DNA of 5,368 bases from an uncultured Phenylobacterium sp. (GTDB lineage: Bacteria > Pseudomonadota > Alphaproteobacteria > Caulobacterales > Caulobacteraceae). The position numbers and the translations under genes were made by a program. The stretch is taken from the NCBI GenBank assembly GCA_945952355.1, contig CAMFIW010000245.1, forward strand, positions 1 through 5,368, read 5' to 3'. The notes under the pieces are model-generated. The model saw nothing but the letters and a program-made list of their open reading frames with translations, did not search any database and had not been told where the DNA came from. Positions 1 to 5,368 of the stretch are shown here, piece after piece; the first letter of the stretch is position 1, and the number at the start of each line of letters is the position of its first letter.

Positions 1-166
1 CACCGGGTCCGCCACAGCCCGCCTGCCTTCCGAAGCCGCGGGCATCGCCCTGCAGAACTCGATCAACATCCCGCCGTCCCTGCGCAAGGCGCAGGGCTCC
101 GAGGTCTCGATCTTCGTGGCCCAGGACCTCGACTTCAGCACGGTCTACGGGCTCGCCGCGCCATGA
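1..166 (+). CDS. virB10: VirB10/TrbI-family T4SS channel protein, C-terminal fragment
   Basis: This is the 3' end of a gene that begins left of the window. Reading from base 2 gives 54 codons and a TGA at 164-166. The fragment holds the typical end of the VirB10 periplasmic/outer-membrane domain: [20 protein letters not shown] followed by [11 protein letters not shown], close to the family pattern INIPPTL-KNQG--V-IFVARDLDFS-VY. VirB10 spans both membranes, lines the type IV secretion core complex and senses ATP use by the inner-membrane ATPases. That role is family knowledge; only the C-terminal lobe is visible here. The stop overlaps the next start as ATGA (163-166), so the two genes are probably translationally coupled. 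The N-terminal anchor, proline-rich region and start cannot be judged. Confidence 0.9.
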   Translation, partial: TGSATARLPSEAAGIALQNSINIPPSLRKAQGSEVSIFVAQDLDFSTVYGLAAP

Positions 167-1167
167 CTGGGCAGGACCATGCGGTGCTCCATCACTACCT
201 GGGGCCTCTGGTCGGCCCCCTGGCCGAGGAGGGGGTGACAGAGCTGGTAGTCAACCGACCCGGTGAGCTCGGCATTGAGACGGGGACCGGCTGGACCTGG
301 CGGACCGCGCCGGAGTTGACCGAGGCCTGGTTGAATACATTGGGCCGTGCGGCGGCGGCCTACACCGCCCAGGATATCTCGGCGGAAACCCCGATCTGCT
401 CGACGGTGCTACCCGATGGCGAACGCTGCCAGGTGGTCCTTCCCCCGGCGGCCGCCCATCCGTCGCTGACGATCCGCAAGCCCTCGGCCCGGGCCTTCGA
501 TCTGGACGCCTTCGCCGCCGCGGGCCTGTTCCGCGACACGGCGCGGGCCGGAACCGATCTCGAGGCGGAGGAACTGGAGCTTGAGCGCCTGCGCGACCTT
601 GGCGACTGGCCCGCCTTCTTCCGGACCGCGGTGCGAAGCCGCAAGAACATCCTGGTCTCCGGCGCCACCGGCTCGGGCAAGACGACCTTCGCCAAGGCCC
701 TGGTCCGTCTCATTCCTTCGGATGAGCGGTTGATCACTATCGAGGACACCCGCGAGCTGGTCGTGCCCCATCGAAACGCGGTGCACTTGCTGCACGCCAA
801 GGACGGCCAGGGCCTGGCCCAGGTCGGGCCTCGGCAGCTGCTGGAAAGCGCCCTGCGCATGCGTCCTGACCGGATCCTTCTGCAGGAGCTTCGGGACGGC
901 TCGGCCTTCTACTATCTGCGCAACGTCAACACCGGCCACCCTGGGTCGATCACTACCCTGCACGCCGATAGCGCCGCCCTGGCCTTCGACCAGCTGACCC
1001 TGCTGGTGAAGGAGTCGGAAAGCGGCCGCGACCTGGCCCGGGAGGACATCCGCGCCCTCCTCCATCGCTTGGTGGACGTCGTGGTCCAGATGAAACGCGA
1101 GAACGGCCGCTTTCAGGTGAGCGAGGTCTGGTATGAGCCGGTTCGCAAGCGCGCCCTGGCCGCTTAA
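163..1167 (+). CDS. virB11: VirB11 type IV secretion ATPase
   Basis: Complete 334-residue protein, normal length for VirB11, a hexameric cytoplasmic traffic ATPase that powers pilus assembly and substrate transfer at the base of the channel. Residues about 1-150 form the N-terminal domain and linker. The C-terminal ATPase domain shows Walker [10 protein letters not shown] (167-175, K173), an Asp box ITIEDTREL (191-199), a Walker B region [13 protein letters not shown] (234-246, with E242) and a His box [14 protein letters not shown] (256-269). The end, SEVWYEP (320-326), also fits VirB11. No transmembrane segment or signal peptide is visible, as expected. The ATG at 163 overlaps the virB10 stop by four bases, and no strong ribosome binding site precedes it, so re-initiation after virB10 is likely. 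In the Walker B region Gln precedes the Glu where Gly or Ala is common; the catalytic Glu is kept, so I infer an active enzyme. Confidence 0.95.
   Translation: MTGQDHAVLHHYLGPLVGPLAEEGVTELVVNRPGELGIETGTGWTWRTAPELTEAWLNTLGRAAAAYTAQDISAETPICSTVLPDGERCQVVLPPAAAHPSLTIRKPSARAFDLDAFAAAGLFRDTARAGTDLEAEELELERLRDLGDWPAFFRTAVRSRKNILVSGATGSGKTTFAKALVRLIPSDERLITIEDTRELVVPHRNAVHLLHAKDGQGLAQVGPRQLLESALRMRPDRILLQELRDGSAFYYLRNVNTGHPGSITTLHADSAALAFDQLTLLVKESESGRDLAREDIRALLHRLVDVVVQMKRENGRFQVSEVWYEPVRKRALAA
1123..1126 (+). promoter_or_regulatory. Ribosome binding site for virD4
   Basis: GAGG lies six bases before the ATG at 1133, inside the last codons of virB11. It supports this start. The next methionine codon in frame is far inside the protein (residue 136, just before the Walker A motif), and I found no GTG or TTG codon that would keep both membrane segments. 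Confidence 0.6.
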
Positions 1168-2995
1168 GGCCACCTATGTCCTGGGCCTAGCGGGCGCAGC
1201 GGCGACCCTGGCTCTGTCGACGGCGAGCCTGATCGCGCTCGCCGGACTCAAGCAGCTATCGGCGCATCTGGAGCCCGGCCAGGTCTTGGCTTGGTTCTGG
1301 TACTTCCGAGCCGATCCCGAGGTGCGCCGATGGTTGGCGATCGGCCTCCTCTCCGCCCACGGCTTGCTCCTGGTGGTCGCGGTCGCGGTCGCGCGTGGCC
1401 TGAAGCCTCCCCTGCACGGCGCCGCGCGTTGGGCGACCGAGGGCGAGATCATCCGCGCCGGCCTCCGGGCCCGCAACGGGATCCTTCTCGGTCGGGCAGG
1501 CGGCCGTTTCCTGGCGTTCGGCGGGTCGGAGCACGTCATGCTCCATGCGCCCACCCGCAGCGGCAAGGGCGTGGGCGTCGTCATCCCCAACCTGCTGAAC
1601 TGGCCGGACTCTGTCGTAGTGCTCGACATCAAGCGCGAGAACTGGACGGCCACGGCCGGCTTTCGGGCAGCTCACGGCCAGACGGTCCTTTTGTTCGATC
1701 CCCTCGATCCCGAAGGCCGGTCGGCGCGGTTCAACCCGCTCGGCCACATCGATCGCAGCAGTCCTTCCGAGGTGCTGGATGAGCTGCAGAAACTGGCCGT
1801 GATGCTCTTTCCCGCGCCGCCCAACGGCGACCCCTTCTGGGCGGAGGCCGCCCGAACCGGCCTGATCGGGGTCGGCGCCTATGTCGCCGAGACGCCAGAC
1901 CTCGTCTTCAGCCTGGGCGCCATCTACCGCGAGCTCACCGCAGGCGACGGCCGGACCCGCTGGCCTGCGCTCATCGCCGCGAGAGCCGCCTCAGGAAGCG
2001 CTCTGTCGTCGGGCTGTGTCAGCGCGCTCACCGACTTCGCCTCGGCATCGGGGACCACCTTCGCCGCCACCCGCCAGACGATCGCTGCGCGCATGAACAT
2101 GTGGCTGAACCAAAGGGTCTGCGCTGCCACGGATGACAGCGACTTCGACCTGCGCGACCTACGCTCAAAACGGATTTCGCTCTATCTCGCGACCTCGCCC
2201 GACAACCTTCCGCGGGTCGCGCCGCTCTACAACTTGCTCTTCCAGCAACTGGTGGATCTCAACACCCGCGAATTGCCCGCCGGCGACCAACACCCAATCC
2301 AGGTCCTGCTGATCCTCGACGAGTTCGCGAGGCTCGGCCACGCCAGCGTCCTGGCCCACGCCTTCTCCTACGTCGCTGGCTACGGTCTACGCCTCCTGCC
2401 CGTCCTGCAGAGCCCCGCCCAACTTCGCGCCGAATATGGGCCGGACCTGGCCGAGGAAATCCTCGCCAACTGCGGCGTCGAGATCGCGTTCGCGCCCAAG
2501 GAGCTGAAGGTCGCCCAAGACCTGTCTGAGCGCCTGGGCTTCTGGACCTATCTCACACGCACCAACAGCCGCCCCACCCTATTCTCCAGCGGACGCCGCA
2601 GCCTGTCGGAGTCCGACCACCGGCGCGCGCTGATGCTCCCGCAGGAGCTCCTGCAGATGCCGTCCGAGTATATGATCGTCCTGCGCGCCGGCCTGCCGCC
2701 CGTTCGCGGCCGAAAAATCGTCTATTGGCGGGAGAGGATCTTCAGTGCGCGTCTTCGGGCCCCACCGACCGTCGCGCCGTTCGGCGTGGGCCAGCCGATT
2801 TCGCTGCCCGCGCCGCCGCATACGGGCGGCCCGGCGACCTTCCCCATGGACCCCGACGTGCTGCGCCTGGTCGAGGACGACTTCGACGACCAGCCACCGG
2901 CTGACGCCACCGAGCCGGAGATCGAGGCCTGGGTGAACCGCTACATCGACGCCGCTGTCCGCCTGGCCGATCAGGAGATCGAACATGCCCAATGA
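1133..2995 (+). CDS. virD4: VirD4/TraG-family type IV coupling protein
   Basis: Complete 620-residue coupling protein, the inner-membrane ATPase that recruits the relaxase-DNA complex and hands it to the secretion channel. Two hydrophobic segments (about 13-38 and 66-88) form the N-terminal anchor. The cytosolic RecA-like domain follows: Walker A APTRSGKGVGVV (139-150, K145), VLDIKREN (163-170), FDPLDP (188-193), Walker B VLLILDEFARLG (391-402, D396/E397), then LLPVLQSPAQL (421-431) and MLPQELLQMP (501-510), both typical of VirD4/TraG. Residues 225-380 between the Walker motifs match the usual position of the all-alpha domain. The C-terminus has a proline-rich stretch, an acidic patch EDDFDDQ (581-587) and a probable amphipathic helix; such tails often take part in substrate recognition, which is inference here. 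The start overlaps virB11 by 35 bases and the stop overlaps the next gene by 11, indicating one operon. Confidence 0.95.
   Translation: MSRFASAPWPLKATYVLGLAGAAATLALSTASLIALAGLKQLSAHLEPGQVLAWFWYFRADPEVRRWLAIGLLSAHGLLLVVAVAVARGLKPPLHGAARWATEGEIIRAGLRARNGILLGRAGGRFLAFGGSEHVMLHAPTRSGKGVGVVIPNLLNWPDSVVVLDIKRENWTATAGFRAAHGQTVLLFDPLDPEGRSARFNPLGHIDRSSPSEVLDELQKLAVMLFPAPPNGDPFWAEAARTGLIGVGAYVAETPDLVFSLGAIYRELTAGDGRTRWPALIAARAASGSALSSGCVSALTDFASASGTTFAATRQTIAARMNMWLNQRVCAATDDSDFDLRDLRSKRISLYLATSPDNLPRVAPLYNLLFQQLVDLNTRELPAGDQHPIQVLLILDEFARLGHASVLAHAFSYVAGYGLRLLPVLQSPAQLRAEYGPDLAEEILANCGVEIAFAPKELKVAQDLSERLGFWTYLTRTNSRPTLFSSGRRSLSESDHRRALMLPQELLQMPSEYMIVLRAGLPPVRGRKIVYWRERIFSARLRAPPTVAPFGVGQPISLPAPPHTGGPATFPMDPDVLRLVEDDFDDQPPADATEPEIEAWVNRYIDAAVRLADQEIEHAQ
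2973..2977 (+). promoter_or_regulatory. Ribosome binding site for the LPD7-like gene
   Basis: AGGAG lies seven bases before the ATG at 2985, within the last codons of virD4. It is the best Shine-Dalgarno match I noticed in the window, and it fixes the start of the downstream gene despite the 11-base overlap. Confidence 0.7.
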
Positions 2996-3620
2996 CCCCG
3001 ATGGTGGCCTTGTTCGGCCGAGTGGCCAGGTGTCGTCGACAGCCAAGGGTGATGCGCCGGAAGCCGTGCGCCGCCGCTACCTCACCGACGAGCGCGGCGG
3101 GCCTGGTCTGGGATTCTATGTCGACGCCCGCATCGCCACGCCCGCCTTCAGAGACGAAGGGCGTCGCCTGGTCTCGGGACGTACCGACCCCAACGCCCTT
3201 CGGGACATGGCCGCGATCGCCAAGCACCGTGGCTGGTCTTCCGTCGTGGTCGAGGGCCGGGAGGAGTTTCGCCGTGAGGCTTGGCGTGCGGCGCGGCTGG
3301 CAGGCCTCGAAGTCCGCGGATATCGGCCGACCCCCCGGGAGATCCAGGAGGTCGAGCGACGCGAGCAGGCACGCACCCGCGGCAGTGATCCGGAAGCGAC
3401 ACGCGGCCCGATCACTGATCCGGCGGCCAAGGCGCGGCTCCGCGTGGTGGAAGCCGTGGTCCGCGACCGTGTCACGGCGCCGGCTGCGCGGGAGCGCATC
3501 CTGGCCCAGGCGCGGGAACGGATCGCTACATGGCTCGAGCGCGGCGCGCGCTTCGATCCTCCTCGCGAACCGCGCACGGTGGTTGAGCCGACACGCCGCG
3601 ATCGGACACGGGGTCGGTAG
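2985..3620 (+). CDS. LPD7-like domain protein, end of T4SS operon
   Basis: A 211-residue soluble, strongly charged, Arg-rich protein with no membrane segment. Residues about 27-120 resemble the LPD7 domain (large polyvalent protein-associated domain 7): RRRYL (29-33), FRDEGRRLVS (55-64), ALRDMAAIAKHRGW (71-84), and EFRREAWRAARLAGLEVRGY (94-113) followed by RPT. From memory of the family, this domain sits in the C-terminal part of relaxases and other very large plasmid or ICE proteins; its biochemical role is not settled. Residues 120-211 are a basic helical tail (many Arg, Glu and Ala), possibly coiled or nucleic-acid binding. No catalytic motif of a relaxase or primase is present. The strong ribosome binding site, the overlap with virD4 and the position in the transfer operon suggest a role in substrate DNA processing or in docking the relaxase to VirD4. 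The domain call is by eye; the function is unknown. Confidence 0.8.
   Translation: MPNDPDGGLVRPSGQVSSTAKGDAPEAVRRRYLTDERGGPGLGFYVDARIATPAFRDEGRRLVSGRTDPNALRDMAAIAKHRGWSSVVVEGREEFRREAWRAARLAGLEVRGYRPTPREIQEVERREQARTRGSDPEATRGPITDPAAKARLRVVEAVVRDRVTAPAARERILAQARERIATWLERGARFDPPREPRTVVEPTRRDRTRGR
3383..3417. repeat. 8-base inverted repeat inside the LPD7-like gene
   Basis: CAGTGATC (3383-3390) and GATCACTG (3410-3417) are exact inverted copies separated by 19 bases. TGATCCGG also recurs directly at 3386-3393 and 3416-3423. Both lie in the Arg-rich tail-coding region and may simply reflect the related peptides SDPEA and TDPAA. Confidence 0.4.
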
Positions 3621-3642
3621 GCGGGGCGTCAGGGCTTTGCGG
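3621..3642. other. Short convergent intergenic gap
   Basis: Only 22 bases separate the TAG of the LPD7-like gene (3618-3620) from the TGA of parB on the opposite strand (3643-3645). I see no stem followed by a T-run on either strand, so either termination is factor-dependent or the transcripts from both sides overlap. Confidence 0.7.
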
Positions 3643-4506
3643 TCAGGTTCGACTAAGGCGCCGGAGCTGAAGGTCAGCGAGCAGCGCCGGCCGCGCCGCG
3701 CTCTCGCCGTCGAAGATCACCCAGGCCTGGTCGGGCGCAGGCCCCACCTTCAAAACCAGCTGTCCAAGGCGTCCCGCGATCTCGACAGTGACAGCCAGGC
3801 TCCGCCGAGGCGGGAGATCGCCGCTTGTTGGCGGAGGCGGGCGCGCAACGTCGCGTTCCTCCCTTGCCAGGTCTCGGGCGGCCGCCTGGGTGATGGTGTC
3901 CGGATCGCGTTCCGACAGCCAGGCCTCCACATCGGCGGGGGCCGCCTTCCAAGCCAGAGCAAGCTCATAGAGGGTACGAACACCAAGTCGTCCACCGAGG
4001 CGCGCCAGGGGCTCTGGCAGGTCGTGCAGCGCGCTCAGCATGGCGATCTGGTCCTTGCCCCGGCCCAGCCGGCGAGAGATCTCCGCCTGGGTTAGGCCGG
4101 CCTCAAGAAGGCGGACCACAGTGCTGGCCATCTGGGCGGTGGTCAGCGGCGTCCGCTGGTCGTTTTCCACCACCTGCTCGACCAGGCGATCCACGGGATC
4201 CTCTGAACCCCCGCGGACGATCGCGGGAATGCTCGAACGACCGGCTTCGCGCGCCGCCCGCAACCGCCGGGCCCCGAACCGGAGGCGATACCGACCGTGC
4301 TGATCCGCCGGTGTCACCGTCACGGGCTGGAGCACGCCGCGCTCGCGAATGGTCTGGGCCAACCCCTCCAGCTCTGCGGAGTCGAAGTCGTCTCGCGGAT
4401 TTCCCGCATCTTCGTCGATCAGGTCGACGGGAAGCTCCGCCAGCACATCTCCGGGGCCGCCGAGCACGCGCGAGAGATCGTCGAACGCGGACAGAAACTC
4501 GCTCAT
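3643..4506 (-). CDS. ParB/KorB-family partition and regulatory protein
   Basis: Complete 287-residue DNA-binding partition protein. Residues about 24-118 form the ParB N-terminal (CTPase-type) domain: VDLIDEDAGNPRDDF (27-41), TIRERGVLQPVTV (52-64), GARRLRAAREAG (78-89, the place of the GERRxRA box) and ENDQRTPLT (114-122). A helix-turn-helix follows at about 138-160 (LTQAEISRRLGRGKDQIAML). The next stretch, including YELALAWKAAPADVEAWLSE (180-199), resembles KorB of IncP plasmid RP4, as does the C-terminal segment 236-287 (QLVLKVGPAPDQAWVIFDGE at 249-268), where KorB has an SH3-like dimerisation domain. KorB binds operators both for partition and to repress plasmid promoters; whether this protein also regulates is inference. 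A short amphipathic N-terminus (1-15) could contact ParA. The gene overlaps parA by ATGA (4503-4506), with only a weak GGA ribosome binding site at 4515-4517. Confidence 0.92.
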   Translation of the reverse strand: MSEFLSAFDDLSRVLGGPGDVLAELPVDLIDEDAGNPRDDFDSAELEGLAQTIRERGVLQPVTVTPADQHGRYRLRFGARRLRAAREAGRSSIPAIVRGGSEDPVDRLVEQVVENDQRTPLTTAQMASTVVRLLEAGLTQAEISRRLGRGKDQIAMLSALHDLPEPLARLGGRLGVRTLYELALAWKAAPADVEAWLSERDPDTITQAAARDLAREERDVARPPPPTSGDLPPRRSLAVTVEIAGRLGQLVLKVGPAPDQAWVIFDGESAARPALLADLQLRRLSRT

Positions 4507-5264
4507 GCCGGAATTCCGTCCAGACGCGCCTTGATGGTCGCGAGCACCTTCCGGATCTCTCGACCGGCGTCCTGGGCCGCGGTCTTGCGGATGGTCCAGA
4601 CGGGCGCCTTCAGGTCGAGCGCTTCGGCATAGCCCTGGCGCTGGGTGAGCACGCCGAACTCGGGGAACATGACGCGCGAGCCCTCCGCCCGCAGCAGATC
4701 CGCCAGGCTCTGTCGCTGGCGAGGCGACTGGCTTTGAAACCGGGAAGGCAGGAGCCCAAGGAAGTCGATCGGCCGTCCCTGGCGAGCTTGGCGTTCGACG
4801 GCGGCTTTCTGCGCCAACAACTGGCGCACGCCCTGCAGGGCATAGGTCTCAAGGTCGATCGGGGCGAGAAGGCACGAGGCGACCATCAGGGCGGCGTAGT
4901 TGCGCCCGCCCCAGGTCGGCGGCGTGTCGAGCACGGCATAGTCGAAGTGCGGGGCGAGGCCCGCCATGGCGCCGCGAAATTCCAGCACCGCCTCCTGCAG
5001 CCGAAAGTCGACAGCGTCGAGGCCGCGATCCCCGGCCAGCAGGTGGACTCCTGGCGCGTTGGGTGGACAGATCGCCGGCCCGAAGAACAGCTGACGCGCG
5101 TCTCCGAACTGGCCAGCGGCCAGGGTGAAGGAGGCATTGCCCTGCGGATCGAGATCGACGCAGAGCACTCGCGCGCCATTCTCCGCCAAATACCAGGCGA
5201 CATGGACAGCGAGCATGGTCTTCCCCACGCCGCCCTTCTGGTTGTTGATCGCCAGGACCTTCAT
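4503..5264 (-). CDS. parA: ParA/IncC-family partition ATPase
   Basis: A deviant-Walker-A (MinD/ParA) ATPase that drives DNA segregation together with the ParB encoded next to it. I chose the ATG at 5262-5264, giving 253 residues that begin MKVLAINNQKGGVGKT, the family's usual first strand; the short IncC form of RP4 begins in the same way. Counted from this start, Walker A is KGGVGKT (10-16, with both signature lysines), switch I VDLDPQGN is at 36-43 and Walker B YAVLDTPP is at 109-116. The C-terminal half lacks obvious motifs but matches the family in length. There is no N-terminal helix-turn-helix, so it is unlikely to autoregulate by binding DNA specifically as type Ia ParAs do. An upstream in-frame ATG at 5313-5315 would add a 17-residue hydrophilic extension; neither start has a strong ribosome binding site. 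The stop overlaps the parB start, so both form one operon. Confidence 0.92.
   Translation of the reverse strand: MKVLAINNQKGGVGKTMLAVHVAWYLAENGARVLCVDLDPQGNASFTLAAGQFGDARQLFFGPAICPPNAPGVHLLAGDRGLDAVDFRLQEAVLEFRGAMAGLAPHFDYAVLDTPPTWGGRNYAALMVASCLLAPIDLETYALQGVRQLLAQKAAVERQARQGRPIDFLGLLPSRFQSQSPRQRQSLADLLRAEGSRVMFPEFGVLTQRQGYAEALDLKAPVWTIRKTAAQDAGREIRKVLATIKARLDGIPA
4509..4518. repeat. Perfect 10-base palindrome before parB start
   Basis: CGGAATTCCG is a perfect palindrome located two bases upstream of the parB start codon, over its weak ribosome binding site and inside the last codons of parA. It could be a protein-binding site or form a small RNA hairpin, but a chance match is quite possible. 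Confidence 0.3.
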
Positions 5265-5368
5265 CTGCGCCGGCGCCTCGTGATCGACCGCACGTCCAGC
5301 GGACGGACACGGCATATCGCCGATCTCGGGGCCCTTCGACCCGCAAGCCTACGGGTTGGCGACGATCC
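5265..5368 (-). promoter_or_regulatory. Presumed 5' leader and promoter region of parA-parB
   Basis: These 104 bases lie upstream of the chosen parA start and run to the window edge; 53 of them remain if the longer parA start is used. I see no convincing -35/-10 pair on the minus strand, no canonical KorB operator and no second gene. The promoter is inferred only from position and may lie beyond the window. Confidence 0.35.
5337..5358. repeat. Imperfect inverted repeat upstream of parA
   Basis: CGACCCG (5337-5343) and CGGGTTG (5352-5358) flank an 8-base spacer. The inner five pairs, ACCCG/CGGGT, are exact; the outer part pairs with one G-T wobble as RNA. Partition operons are usually autoregulated, so an operator or leader hairpin is plausible, but no known ParB or KorB site matches. 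Confidence 0.35.

Noticed and set aside
409..1173. Long open frame antisense to virB11 (254 codons)
   Set aside because: It is fully antisense to a gene with intact ATPase motifs, its protein shows no recognisable domain, and long antisense frames are common in GC-rich DNA.
2742..3227. Antisense open frames across the virD4/LPD7-like junction
   Set aside because: They have low-complexity Arg/Gly/Pro composition, no ribosome binding site and no domain; the sense-strand genes explain the region.
3621..3642. Possible bidirectional terminator between the convergent operons
   Set aside because: No stem-loop with a following T-run could be found in the gap or its immediate flanks.
2992..4095. Long + strand open frame spanning the LPD7-like gene, the gap and antisense parB (367 codons)
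   Set aside because: It is out of frame with one supported gene and antisense to another, is Arg/Ser-rich without domain character, and has the look of a shadow frame.
4297..4632. + strand open frame across the parA/parB junction (111 codons)
   Set aside because: It is antisense to both partition genes, which have clear motifs, and no family is recognisable in it.
5265..5368. Sigma-70-like promoter for parA
   Set aside because: Elements such as TTGCGG and GATATG occur on the minus strand, but their spacing is too long for a convincing -35/-10 pair.
1..5368. Canonical KorB (TTTAGCSGCTAAA) or KorA (GTTTAGCTAAAC) operators
   Set aside because: A visual search for the TTTAGC half-site on both strands found none; sites may lie elsewhere in the element.

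Overview
The window is GC-rich and coding-dense, with G or C at most third codon positions. The codon style and protein families suggest an alphaproteobacterium, perhaps Caulobacterales-like (Caulobacter, Phenylobacterium, Brevundimonas); this is an impression from composition, not a proven assignment. The content is that of a conjugative plasmid or integrative conjugative element. It holds the distal end of a P-type (VirB/VirD4) type IV secretion operon facing a ParA/ParB partition pair that resembles IncC/KorB of IncP plasmids.

Left part, + strand, 1-3620: the last 54 codons of a VirB10/TrbI channel protein, a complete VirB11 ATPase, a complete VirD4 coupling protein, and a 211-residue protein with an LPD7-like domain. 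Every junction overlaps (4, 35 and 11 bases), so the four genes look like one translationally coupled operon that continues upstream of the window. VirB10 forms the trans-envelope channel, VirB11 is the cytoplasmic hexameric ATPase at its base, and VirD4 brings the relaxase-DNA substrate to it. The LPD7-like protein probably belongs to DNA processing or substrate handling, since this domain is usually found in relaxase-associated large plasmid proteins.

Middle, 3621-3642: only 22 bases separate the stop codons of the two convergent operons. I see no classical hairpin-plus-T-tract terminator there.

Right part, - strand, 3643-5315: parA (IncC-like) precedes parB (KorB-like) with an ATGA overlap. 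The ParB has the N-terminal CTPase-type domain, a central helix-turn-helix and a KorB-like C-terminal dimerisation domain. In IncP plasmids KorB both partitions the plasmid and represses transfer and replication promoters, so this pair may link maintenance with control of transfer. No canonical KorB operator (TTTAGCSGCTAAA) was found by eye. The 5' leader of the partition operon (5265-5368) carries an imperfect inverted repeat and runs off the window.

No RNA genes, CRISPR arrays, insertion sequences or origin of transfer were seen. The parts belong to known families. The least-described piece is the free-standing LPD7-like gene at the end of the secretion operon and its convergent pairing with the KorB-type module.
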